Source of the DNA: Micractinium sp. NFX-FRZ
Taxonomy: Eukaryota; Chlorophyta; Trebouxiophyceae; Chlorellales; Chlorellaceae
Direction of reading: 5' to 3'
NCBI GenBank assembly: GCA_029339195.1
Contig: JAPTJF010000019.1
Span: 1 to 64,000 of the forward strand
DNA: 64,000 nucleotides
Of this stretch, positions 17,001 to 27,800 are shown in pieces; the first letter of the stretch is position 1, and every line of letters starts with the position of its first letter. The position numbers and the translations under genes are program-made. The notes under the pieces were generated by a model that was not told the origin of the DNA, searched no databases, and saw only the letters and a program-made list of their open reading frames with translations.

Positions 17001-18150
17001 AGACTAGAGTTGTTTGTTTTAACTCCAAGTCTGCAACCCCTTCTCACGGCTCATCTAGTACCGTTCTCTACAGTTTTACACAGCTGCCCACGGCTCTCCC
17101 TGCACCCCCGCTGCCCGCAGATCGACAGCGCGCTGTGCAGCCGTCCAATGCTGCCTCTTCCCTGGCTGCACCCCCTGTCCCCTGTCCTTGTGCTTAATCT
17201 GTACCCCCTTGGGGCTTCCCTTTGTCTTGCAGTGCCCCTGGACCCGCGCAGCAGCCACGTCTTTGACGTGTTTGACGCTGACGAGTCGCTGCGCCCGATC
17301 GGCAGGGTGAGACCGCAGGGGCCAGGGCAGGCCTAGGGGGGACATGCAGGCACAAGGGAGTGGGTATATGGTGCCTGGGGTGGGGTAGGTGTGGCTGGGG
17401 TGGGCTGCCTGGGGTGCCTGCCAGGGGGTGCCCAGTGGGGTGGTGCCTGGCGTGAGGTACATGTGGCTGACCCCCCCTGCCTTCACGCAAATGCAAAATG
17501 CGCGCCCTGTCTTTTGCTGAATGGTGTGTGTGCGTGTGTCCACGTGCCTGCAGGTGCACGCGGTGCAGGGTGAGGTGGGGCTGGCCAGGCTGCGGCTGCG
17601 GGAGGCAATGGCTTCCATCCGTGAGCAGAAGCCGCTGCTGGTGGGAGATTTGGAGGTGAGGTGGCGGCAGATGGTGTGGTAGGTCGAAAGAAGGAATGGG
17701 GATGAGGAGGGAGGCCTTGTCGGCAGTTTGCAAAGCAACAGCAAAGCCGCTGCTGTTGGGTGATGTGCGGAGGGCGAGGTTGAAGCAACGAGTGACGGGG
17801 GCAGGATGGGAGGTGGCCAGGAGGCGAGGAGGCACCTGGAGGGGTTTGGCAGCAGAAGCCGCTGCCGCTGGCAGTCCGGAGGCCAGGCTGGTGATAGAGG
17901 GAGGGAGCCCCAATCTGGCCCGGCCACCAATCGGAACGCAAGTGCTGCCAGCACGAAAGGCGTCCTACTGTGTGGCCCAGCCTGTGTCTTCTTTGCGTTC
18001 CCCACCCTGCCCCGCCCCTCCCGCCCCCTGCAGGCGGGCACCGGGTACGCCGAGATCTGGCCCTGGCGCCCCGAGTGGTGGGAGCACAGCTGGGGGCATG
18101 AGGAGGCAGGGGGGCAGGATGAGGAGGAGCAGCAGCGCAGGGTGGCATGA
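14084..18150 (+). CDS. IBA57: IBA57-like folate-binding Fe-S cluster assembly factor
   Basis: Member of the GcvT/YgfZ/IBA57 family, which acts with ISCA proteins in late maturation of [4Fe-4S] proteins, in mitochondria or plastids. Eleven exons: 14084-14239, 14413-14487, 14639-14681, 14946-15018, 15318-15435, 15720-15858, 16202-16278, 16876-16972, 17233-17306, 17554-17655 and 18034-18150; 356 aa, phases closing. The first about 30 residues are Arg/Ser/Leu-rich without acid residues, like an organelle-targeting peptide. Family hallmarks are [19 protein letters not shown]-like context [11 protein letters not shown] and the diagnostic KGCYIGQE with its cysteine at about residue 223, the residue conserved in YgfZ/IBA57. 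The C-terminus [15 protein letters not shown] is an algal extension. Introns flanking exon 7 contain decayed copies of that exon. The choice between the mitochondrial and plastid member of the family is not resolved. Confidence 0.9.
16021..16141 (+). repeat. IBA57: two decayed copies of IBA57 exon 7 upstream of it
   Basis: At 16021-16062 (CCCCTGGAGTTTGAACCTG) and 16095-16141 (CCCAGGCGCGGTGAACCCGC, then TGGAGTTCAAACCTGGATCAG) the sequence matches exon 7 (16199-16240: CCAGGCGAGGTCAACCCGC, then TGGAGTTCAACCTGGACCAG). Indels and stops break both copies. Confidence 0.85.
16366..16404 (+). repeat. IBA57: copy of IBA57 exon 7 end with donor site in intron 7
   Basis: GTCTCCTTCAACAAGGGCTG followed by CTACATCGGCCAGGTGGGG repeats the 3' end of exon 7 with its donor (16248-16283), still encoding [10 protein letters not shown] and the GT donor. 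The duplication is recent enough to keep the motif intact. Confidence 0.9.
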
Positions 18151-18800
18151 AGGCCACATCACATCACAACAAGTGGCTGAACCCAGCCCTACCAAGTGGC
18201 CTGACGGGGGCGCAGCTGGGTGCCACGGAGAGAGGCATGGGCCTGGACACGTATTTGGCAGGCAGGCGGTCGCCATGCCTTGGCACATGGCTGCGTGCGC
18301 AGCGGCACCACACGATGAACGAAACAAACACACTCCAGTCGAAACACACCCAGGTGCCTGCACTGGTCCGCCCTCGTGCGGTGCGCCCCTTGGCAGGTTG
18401 CCGCTACCCCCTCTTCTCAACTTCATCCGCCCTGTCCCGTCCAGGACACCTGCTCCCACAAATGCTCTCACTCAAGCCCTTGTGCTGGGCGCCGCAAGTG
18501 ATTTCCTTACACACTTGATCGAAGGCTCACGTTTGCCTCACATTCAATCCGCAACAATCAAAACAGTTGGGCGTAAGTATGCCCAGTTTGGCCGCCGTCT
18601 GAAGACGGCGCACCGCTGCCTGTCCATCTCTGCGCTACGTTTTGTCAGCTGCGTTTTTCCAGCTTGCCTGCCTACTGCCTGCCTGCTCATGTCAATCCGT
18701 CATTCATCAAGGCGCCTCTAGAGAAGCCCCAATCAGCTCGCCAGCCGTGCCTGCTGCTGCAGTACAGCTGCCACAGCTGCTCAGCGCCTGCCGCAGCTGC
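18151..18800. other. convergent 3' region of IBA57 and UTP20
   Basis: Spacer of 650 bases between converging genes. A TTACA at 18507-18511 (TGTAA on the minus strand) lies 290 bases past the UTP20 stop and could be its poly(A) signal. Nothing else is recognised. Confidence 0.5.
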
Positions 18801-21800
18801 TCAGCGCCTCCGGTCCTGGCCGCCGCCGCGCCCGCTCCTGCCGTCTGTCCGTGCCTTCTTGTTCTTCACCACCACGCCCGCCTGCCGCATCTGCTTGACG
18901 CGGTCCATCTGCTTGCGCTTGCCGGTGGCCTTGCGCTGCTGCTTGCGCATCTTGCGCTTGGCGGCCGCCTCTGGGTCCACCAGAGTCTGTGGGCAGGAAG
19001 GGAGAGGGAGAAAAGAAGGGAAGGGGAGTGCGTGAGACTTAGGTAAGAAGGCGCCTTGCGCTGGGCGGCTGCTTCGGGGCCTGCCAGAGTCTTCGAGCAG
19101 GCGCAGAAGGGGAGCAAAGAACATTGATGTCAACAGGAGGGAGGAGAGTGGTGTGAGACCGTGGCATGGGGGAAAAGAGTTGTGGCGGCGGCAGTGAGGT
19201 CCACCAATATTTGTAGAAGAGAAGGGCAGTGGAGTGGAAGGGGGAGACCTATCGAGGACAGCAAACAGTTGCAAGCGAGGAAGCAAGCTGGTGCAGAGGC
19301 AGGCACGCAGCCACCACGCGCAGCGGCCCTGCCGGCCAGGCCTGCCCAGCATGCAAAACCGCACGCACATAACCACACCTCGCCACCCTGCCCCCCTCCC
19401 CACCTGCAGCACCGCCTTCATCTTGCGCTCGCCGCGCTGCCGCCGCACCGCCTCGCGAGCCTGGTTGTAGGCAGCCAGCATGGAGTCCGCCCCCACCAGG
19501 CCCCGCAGGTGGGCCACGATTTCCTCGGCCAGGGTGTTGACTTCAGGGGGGTTGCCGGTGGCGCCTGCAGTGGAGCGGGGGGAGGAATTAAGGGATAGGG
19601 ATGGGCAGGGCGATAGTCAATGTGGGCAGGTGGGCAGCAATCTGATCTGGTCCTACAGGCGGCGGAGGAAAATGCTACGGTACCATGCGCCAGGCAGGCA
19701 GTACGCCCACTCCACCGCAGGAGATGCGGGGACGCGCCCAAACCTCCAGCGAAGTACCGCAAGCACACACGCGAGGCAGTACACACACACCAGCCAAGGC
19801 AGTACATCCCCGTGCAGCCCAGCATGTGCGGCACGCACCCGGCTCCGTGATGCGGTACAGCGGGCGCATGAGCAGCGGGAGGAAGGGCTTGGCACGCTCC
19901 GGCCCCAGCCGCGATGCCAGCGCGGCAATGAAGCGCAGGGCGGTGCCGCGCTGCAGCTGGCGAGCGTATGTCTTGTCATCGGCGAGCCGCGCCATGCGCC
20001 GCACCAGGCCACGCAGCGCCAGGCTGCCTGATGCCACCTCATCCGCCGCCGTCTCCTCCGCTGCGCCCTCCTCGGCGTCTTGTGCCTCCTCGTCTCCCTC
20101 GCCCTCGCTGTCGCTCCCGCTGCCTGCAGCCGCGCCGTTGCCGTTGCCCTCTGCATCCTCCGCCTCCTCTTCTGCTGCACCCTCCTCCTCGTCCTCATCA
20201 TCCTGCCCCTGCTCCCCTTCGGACCCATGTTCAGCCGCGGCGCCGCCGTTTGCCGCGGCGGCCGCCGCCGCCCCCGACATCCTGAGGGGCGGCGGCAGCT
20301 TCCCGGCAGCTTCGTCATCCTCGTGCATCCGCACGCACAGGAAGACCAGGCACTTGACCGCCTGCCCTCCCAGCGCCTCGTCGGCTGCGTCCGAGTCCAG
20401 CTGGCGGAAGAAAGAAAGCGCCAGCGCGCCTGCGCAAACACAGAGAGAAGCAGAGGAACAGAGTGGAAGGAAGTGAAACGGAAGCAAGGAAGGTCCAGCA
20501 CGCCTGCGGGGCGGAGGGCAGTGCATGCGCTAGGAGGAGACAACATGGCGACACAAGCGCACGTCCAGCGCAGCAGACCCTGCATGGCCTGTCACGCGGT
20601 GTGCACCCACGCTAGCCAGGAAGCTAGCCAAGCCGCCCAGCCAGCCAAATCGCTCCGCCACCCCCCTTGCCCCTGCCCTCGTGCACACCTGCAGCGCCTG
20701 CGCCGCCCGCCTCCAGCCACGGAGCCCCCACGCCGGGCACCGCCAGCCCCGCGCCCACCAGCCGCCCCGACGCCTTGCGCACCCACTGGTGCCGGTGCAG
20801 CAGCAGGCGCTGCGCCCCTCCCCAGCAGCGCTGCGGCGCACGCCCTGCGGCCCACGCCAGCTGGGCGGCAGCGCACTCTAGCAGCTTCTGCAGCAGCAGC
20901 AGCACATAGTACGCTTCCTGCCACCCTGGCGCTGCGTTGAGCAGGTCCTCTCCCTCCCCAGGCTCCGCCTCTGCCGCCGCCTCTGCCGACGCTGCGTCCT
21001 GCTCGGCCCGCGACTCCAACAGTTCCGCCAGCTGGGGGAGAAGAGCGGGCACCCGGCGCGCGAAGCCGGCGCCTTCGACCTCGGCAAAGATGCCCAGCGC
21101 CTGCAATACAAGGGAAGGGGGAACAGTTGGGAGGGAAGGGAGGGGGAGGGATCGACGAGCAGGAAGGCAGGCAGATGGGAATTTTGACCGGCGCCCCCCG
21201 CCCAGGCCCAAGCGCCGCCCTCTGCCCCAGACTTCCGCTCTCTGCCGGCACATGCATCCCTGCAGACGTCACACGAATTCGCCCCAGCCTCACCTGCGCA
21301 GAGGCGCGGTTGAGCCGCGCGTCGCCGCCGCCCAGCCACTGGGCGCAGTACTGCGCCAGGCGGTCACGCCGCGGGGGCGCTGCCCGGCGCAGCAGCGTGC
21401 TCAGCGCCGCTCCTACCATGGTCCGGCACTTGCTGGAGGGGTCGTTGACTAGGCGGGCAACCAGGGGCAGGAAGATCTGCGGAGAGGGGCGATCCAGGGG
21501 GGCAGGTTGGGCATGTTTTGAGTGGGGCAGTGGTGTGCATGCGCAGCACGGACCTTCCGGCCACGCTCCTTCAAAAGTTCTGCTGACTTCAGCGCAGAGA
21601 GTTAGGGACTTTACCAAAATGGCAGCCCAGTGTAGGCCAGGCACTACAGCATGCCTCATGCACCGCGCAGCGGCTTGGGGCACAGTGCAGGGCAGGGAAG
21701 AGGAGTACAGCACAGGCCCAGTCACACACGCTCACCATCTCGGCCCACTGTGACACCAGCGCTTCCGGGAACTTGGCCAGCACCACGCCCAGCATGTCCA

Positions 21801-24800
21801 GCGCCGCCTCCCGCCCGCTCTCGTGCTCGTACGCCAGGTTGGTGAGCAGGAACTGCAGGTGCTCCTGCAGCCGCTTCTCGCCTGCACAGGTGAAAAGGAA
21901 GTTGGTGGGTGAATGTGGGTGGGGGTGGGGGGAGAGCTGGGTCAAGGGAATGCAGGCCAGAAGTGGGCATGGCATTGTGGGGTGAAGCGAAATCAGTACC
22001 CCCAGGCCCCACAGACTCGCATACCAGCACTTCCCGTGCTTTACGTTTCTAGCTTCTTTGAAGCGGGCCGGTGTAATGCAGTACCGCTTGCAGTACCGCT
22101 TGCAGTACCACTCACCCAGCGGGTAGTCGAGCAGGAACTGGAGGAGGGCGGAGGAGCAGGCGGAGCGCACGGGCGCCGCCTGGCTCTGCACCATCAGCTC
22201 CTGCGGGCAGGCAAGGGGGGCGGGGCAAACGAGAGGGAGTGGTGAGCAAGGCTGGGATGGAAGGCAGGGGTGACGGAGCAGGGCGTACTGGCGGGGCCTG
22301 GCACTGCACCATCGGCTGTTGGCAGCGGGCGACGGGTGGGGCGGGGGACGAGCGCAGGCAAGCAATGGGGACTAGCAGGTCAGTAGACCCATGCAGCCAT
22401 GTGCCTACAAGGCACGCTGTGCATGCTGTGCTCACCTGCACCCTGTTCATGAGGTCATACACCTCCGGCAGCACCAGCTTGCGGCTCAGGATGGCCTGCA
22501 GGGGTGGGGCGGGGCGGGGTGACATGGGCAAATGAGGCGAGGTGTGAGGGGGGGCGGGAGGTGGCAGCGGGGAGCAGCATCGTGCAGCACAAGGCGCTAG
22601 CACCAGTTCGGTTGAGCGCCACCTGTCCAGCCAACCCCCTCCTCCCTTTCGTCCCACCCTCAGCAGGCAGACGCCAATCTACGCTCAATCAAGCAACCCC
22701 TCTGGGCACCCGGTACAGCCTCCACACCAGTCCTGACCAAAACCATGCCACGCAATGTGAGTCCAGCTGCAAACCCCTCCCCTTCCCCCTCCCTTCATAC
22801 AAGGTCACCTTGAGTAGGTGGAAGGCGTTCTGTCGCCCCGCGCTCTCCTCCAGGTCGGAGAAGGCCCAGGTGACCAGGAAGCGAAGCTGCCCCGTGCTGG
22901 GCTGCCAGCGCTCGCACTGCCGCAGCATGCCGCCCAGGAGCTTCAGGCAGTCCTGTGGAGGGGCGGGAGCGGGGGGAGGGATTGGGGAGGGAGGGCGGGC
23001 AGGAGTGAGGGGCAATCGGGCAGGGGATGGCGGGCTTAGCGCAGACTGAAGAGCAGGTGACTGAAGAGCTTGGTTCATGCAAAGCGGGTGCCCTGGCTCA
23101 GGCTCAGCTGCGGGGGTGCCTGCCGCCGACAGAGCAGTCTCCAAGCTGAGCTGTGCTTGCCTGGGCGATGGGGTGTGACGTCTTGGGGCAGCGCTTGAGC
23201 AGCTCAGTGACAGCCTTGCCCGCGTCTGCAGCAGCACCAAAGAGTGGCATGGCTCAAGCAGGTGAACAAGACGGAGATACACCTTGGACGTTAATTATGG
23301 AACCAACGGCGGTGTGGGCCCCATGGCGGGGGTCCCTGGCTGCCGGTGGCATTGCTCATGCAAAATGGCGTCCATGCTGCGCCTCAAGGAGCAGGGCAGG
23401 GAAACCAGCGCAGCACTGGCGCTCTGAGCGGGCCCCAAGTCGCTCCTCTGCCTCCCGTCCTCTCCTCTCCTATCCTCCCTCTCCCTCCCAGCAGCCGCGG
23501 CCTCACCCGCGGCCGTCTTGCTGAGCCCCGGCAGCTGGCTCTGCATGAGCAGCGTCAGCGCCTGCAGCGCTGTGGTCACGCTGGGCGCGTGACGCGAGCG
23601 CAGCGCGCGCACCAGCAGCGGCAGCAGCGGGTCCAAAAGGTCGCCTGTAGGGCGGCGGAGAGCGAGAGGGGCGGGGCTGGGCAGTATGAGACGTGAGCTT
23701 TGCAGATCGACCTTTACAAGGCAGACATGCTGGGCCACAGAGGCACGCCACAGGTGCCATCGGAGCTGCCAGCCGTATCGGCACAGGTGCCAGTGCAGAA
23801 GCAGTAAAGCTGGCAGTCACGGCGCAGTTGCCAGGGCGTGCAGCAGGCTATTGTTTTGACCAACCAGCTACCACGCCCAGCCGCCTCACCTGCCCCGGGG
23901 CCACGCGGGTTGATGATCCCCTTGCGCAGCGCCCCCTGCAGCAGGCTCAGCGCAAACTCGACCAGCAGGTGCTGGTGCAGCGCCGCAGCATTCGCCTCCT
24001 TGCCGCCCTCGCCACGCACTGCAACATGGACAGGAAGGCAGGCCGGGCAGGCAGGTGAGGGTTTAACGTGTGTGACTCACAGCGTGGAGCAGAGCTTCGG
24101 GTCAAGAGCTGGGAATGGCGTGGTGCCAGCTGTGTAACACACTGCCGTCAGCACACCCCCATCCACCCCCACACCTGTGGGCACTGCCGCCGCGCGGGCA
24201 GCCGCGTTGTCCTCGTCCCCCCAAACCATATCACCCATCCCAGCACCACCCAGCGTTGAACCCCAACAACACGCTGCCCTTACCCGTGGGTACCGCCGCG
24301 CCGGCGGCCGCCTTGGCCTTGTCCCGCGCCGCCTCCTCCGCCGCCAGGCCGGCGTCGGCGGTGGCGTAAAAGAACATGCACAGCTCCTCAGCCGTGGCTG
24401 CAAGGAGGGGGCAAACCAACAGAGGTGAGGAGAGAGGGTGGGAGGAGCAGGGGGAAGGCAGGAGCAGCGGGCTTCAGAAAGTGGGGGGGGGGGGAAGAAC
24501 ATCCTCTGCTGTGGCTGCAGGGAGTGGAGCACAAGCAAGGGCAGACTAAGGGGGAGGCCGGAGCTAGGCATGGCAAATGGACATGCATGCGCCCTCCGAC
24601 GTGGCTGCAGGGAGGAAGAGCGGTGTCAGGAGGCAGCGGCAGGGGAAAAGGCAGGGGGGAGGTTGGTTTGCGTTAGTGCCGTGCTCGCACTGCAGGTGCC
24701 TCGGCCTCACTTGTGGGTTTGCCAGCGCCGCAAGGTGCGTGGCCCATGGAACGGAACACCCCTAAACCCTGGCTCTCTAACCCTACCGCCCTGGCGCGGT

Positions 24801-27800
24801 CGGCAGGAGGTTGGCGGGAAGGAGCAGCCTCACCTGTGGGGTTTGCCAGCACGCCGCGCGAAGCGTGCTGCAGCAGCAGCGACAGCTTGTTGCGCGTCTT
24901 GGGGTGGCTCGCCTCCGCCAGCCGGCTCTGCGGCAAAAGCAAAGCCAAGAGAGGGGCGGGGCAAAGGTTGATGGAGCAAGGGCGCTGGAGAATGAGAAGG
25001 TGATGTGTGCCGTGCATACCAGCACATGCCCCTGCCCACCTGCCAGGCCTGCCCCATTGCTCCACAACTGACCTTTCTACGCCCGACACTCTTGCAGCCG
25101 CCGCCGTGCCACCCCCAGGCCCCACACCACCTCAGCCCTGCTGCCTTCTGCCCGCCCTCCCACCTGCACTGTTGTGAGCAGTTGTGCTATGCGCCCCCCA
25201 AAAGTGATGATGCGTGCCAGCAGCTGGTACGTCTCGTACCTGCAGGGTAGCAGCCGAGGTGTTAGGCAGTGCAGGTGTCGACATGAGCAGAGGAGGCACA
25301 GGTCGGCAGCTGGCATGCCCCAGCGGTGTGGGCCACACTGGGGCGGAGGCAGGGCGAGGGGGCAGGCGGCTCAGCACCCAAGTGGGGCCGCTCTCACCCA
25401 TAGCACTCAGGCACAACGTGCAAGCGAAGCCCCGCTCACCCCCGGCACTTCTTGGCCTCCTTGTATGCGGCCGCAAACTCGGAGGCCTCCTTGGCCTCCG
25501 CCACGTCACCAAACAGGTCGGCCTGCAGAGGAACGAGAAGCAAGCGAGCGTTGCCCAGTCAGTGGCCATACAGTCGAAACAACATCAACACCCCCGGCAT
25601 ACCTGCACAGGCAGGGGCACCAGTTCGGGAACTGGTTGCACACTTCAGTGGATTAAACTTTATCAATTCTCACCTCCATGAGTGGCAGGATCATGAGGAG
25701 GCTGTCGTCCAGGCAGCCGGGCTCCCCCACCGCCACCACCGCCTCCACCACAGCGTGCACCGTGTAACCCAGGATGTGGGCGGTGTAGCCCTTGGCGGGG
25801 CAGGCTGCGGTGGCGTAGCCAGAGAGGGGGGAGGCAGGGGGGAGGCGTAGCCAGAGAGGGGGGAGAGAGTGAGTGGTGGTGCCCTGCGCAACCCAACACA
25901 AGCGCTGGGTTCTGTCAACGCACTTCGAGGAGGTGTGCATGCGCCGCCTCAGGCATATGCCTCCCCCCCAATCCAGGCTTCCCACATGCGCACGACTCTG
26001 GCCCAGCCAGGCCAGGCAGGTGTTCTATAGGCTCACCCTTCTGCAGCAGCCAGGCCCACATACCCTGCTCACACACACATAGTGGCACCCCACCCCCCCA
26101 GGCCCCGTGTCCGCCTCACCCGACTGCAGCACCTCGCACACAAAGGGGAGGTAGTCCGCCCCCAGCTGCTTCACCATGGACACAAGCACAGCGCGCGCAG
26201 CATCCCTGCAGGCACGTAAGAGGCAATACGTGGATGAATGGGGCTTGCAGGCATGTGCAAGAGCAGCGTGTGCAGCAGATATGGACATCAGCACAGCACG
26301 CGCAGCATCCCTGCAGGCACACAGGAAGACAAGAACGAATGGGCCCTTGCACGCATGTGCAATACCAACGTGCGCCGTGTGCAACCCCCTAGTGCGACCT
26401 CTTTAGGCCTCTACAAGACAGCGGTCACACATGGCGTGCTCTGCGTGCGCCCCTGCCGCTCGCTTGCCGCCCCCCCTGAGCAACCAGTCTACACGTAAGT
26501 ACACACCGCGCCATCAGCAACAGCACCGCACCTGGCGCTCTGCATGCGCTCCTTCAGCAGGTTTGCCACCTTCTGGAGCGTGCGCGGCAGCTGGAAGCGC
26601 ATCGCTGCGGGGGGCAGAAGCTGCAGCACCTTGACGACTGCGGGGTGGTGAGGACAAGGGCAAGGGGTTACGACATGGTGAGCAGGTTAGTGGAGGTGAA
26701 TCGGGCCAATTAGGACGCGGTTGGCAGCAGCTGCATGCACCTTGACCACTGCAGAACGGCAGGCTATGGGTGTGTGGTGGGTAGGGTGGGGGTGGAGGCG
26801 GGAGGATGTGAAGAGGCGAGCTGAGCAGCACAGACATGTGTGCATGCGGCGGCACGCAGCACGCTCCCGGATAGATTGGCAATGGGCAGGTGGCGTGGCT
26901 AAGGGCGCACCCTTTCAACACCAACAAATCACCTGCCAGGGCCACCGGCGCCCTGATCGTGTTCTTCTGCACCATGATGCGGTGCAGCTCAGGCACCACC
27001 CGCTTGGCCAGCATGCGGTACACCTCGCCAGGTGGCACCGCCGCTGACGTGGTGACCGCCGCTGACGTGGCAGCCGCCGGCTCCGCCGCCTTCTCCGCCT
27101 CCACCTCCTCCACTGCCTCCTCCTCTGCCTCCATCTCCTCCACCTCCTCCTCCTCAGCCTCCTCTACCTCCTCCTCAGCCTCCACACCAGCAGCAGCCGC
27201 CTCTTTCTTGGCAGCCGCTTTCGCTGCCTCGGCCGCCTCGGCCGCCGCCACCGCCTGCTGCCGCTGCTTCTTCTTCCTCGCCTTCTCCTCCTCCTCCTCA
27301 GCAAGTGCCAGCTCAGCAGCCACCTCGGCCTCGTCACCGGTGGGCAGCGGGAAGTGGAAGGCATCCAGGATCATGCACACGGCACGGATGACCGCCTTGG
27401 AGGCGTCGTCGTCTGCAGGTGGAAAGCACGGGAGAGGGGAGCAGGGGGCAGGGAGCAGAGGGGCGGTGGTAGTAAGCGGGTCGCCATGCGGGAGTGCTCA
27501 AGGCAGCAGGAACTTGAGTTGCTGGCGGCGCTCTGATGGCCAGACAGAGCGAGGTGAGTGCCCAGGTGGTGATACAGCCCTGGTGATGCCTGCCCCAGTA
27601 GGTGGCTGGCCGGCAGGTGCTAAAAGCTTGCAGGCCGGGCAGCGAGGCGAATGCAGTGGAGCAGGGATGGCAAGCAAGGATGGGGCGGAAGGGAGAATGC
27701 AGCTTCAGGTGCAGGCGGCGGTGCTCTCAGGGCGCGGCCTCCCGCAAGCGGGGGGCCTTGCCGGTACATCGACACTCATCAGAGGGTAGTCAGTCCGCCC

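Noticed and set aside
17121..17232. Possible additional IBA57 exon starting after CAG at 17120
   Set aside because: The frame runs into a stop before a donor, and family alignment joins exon 8 directly to 17233.
24755..24790. CCCTAAACCCT string, resembling the plant telomere repeat or a telobox
   Set aside because: Only one and a half units, inside an intron; a similar string near 12463 shows it recurs by chance.
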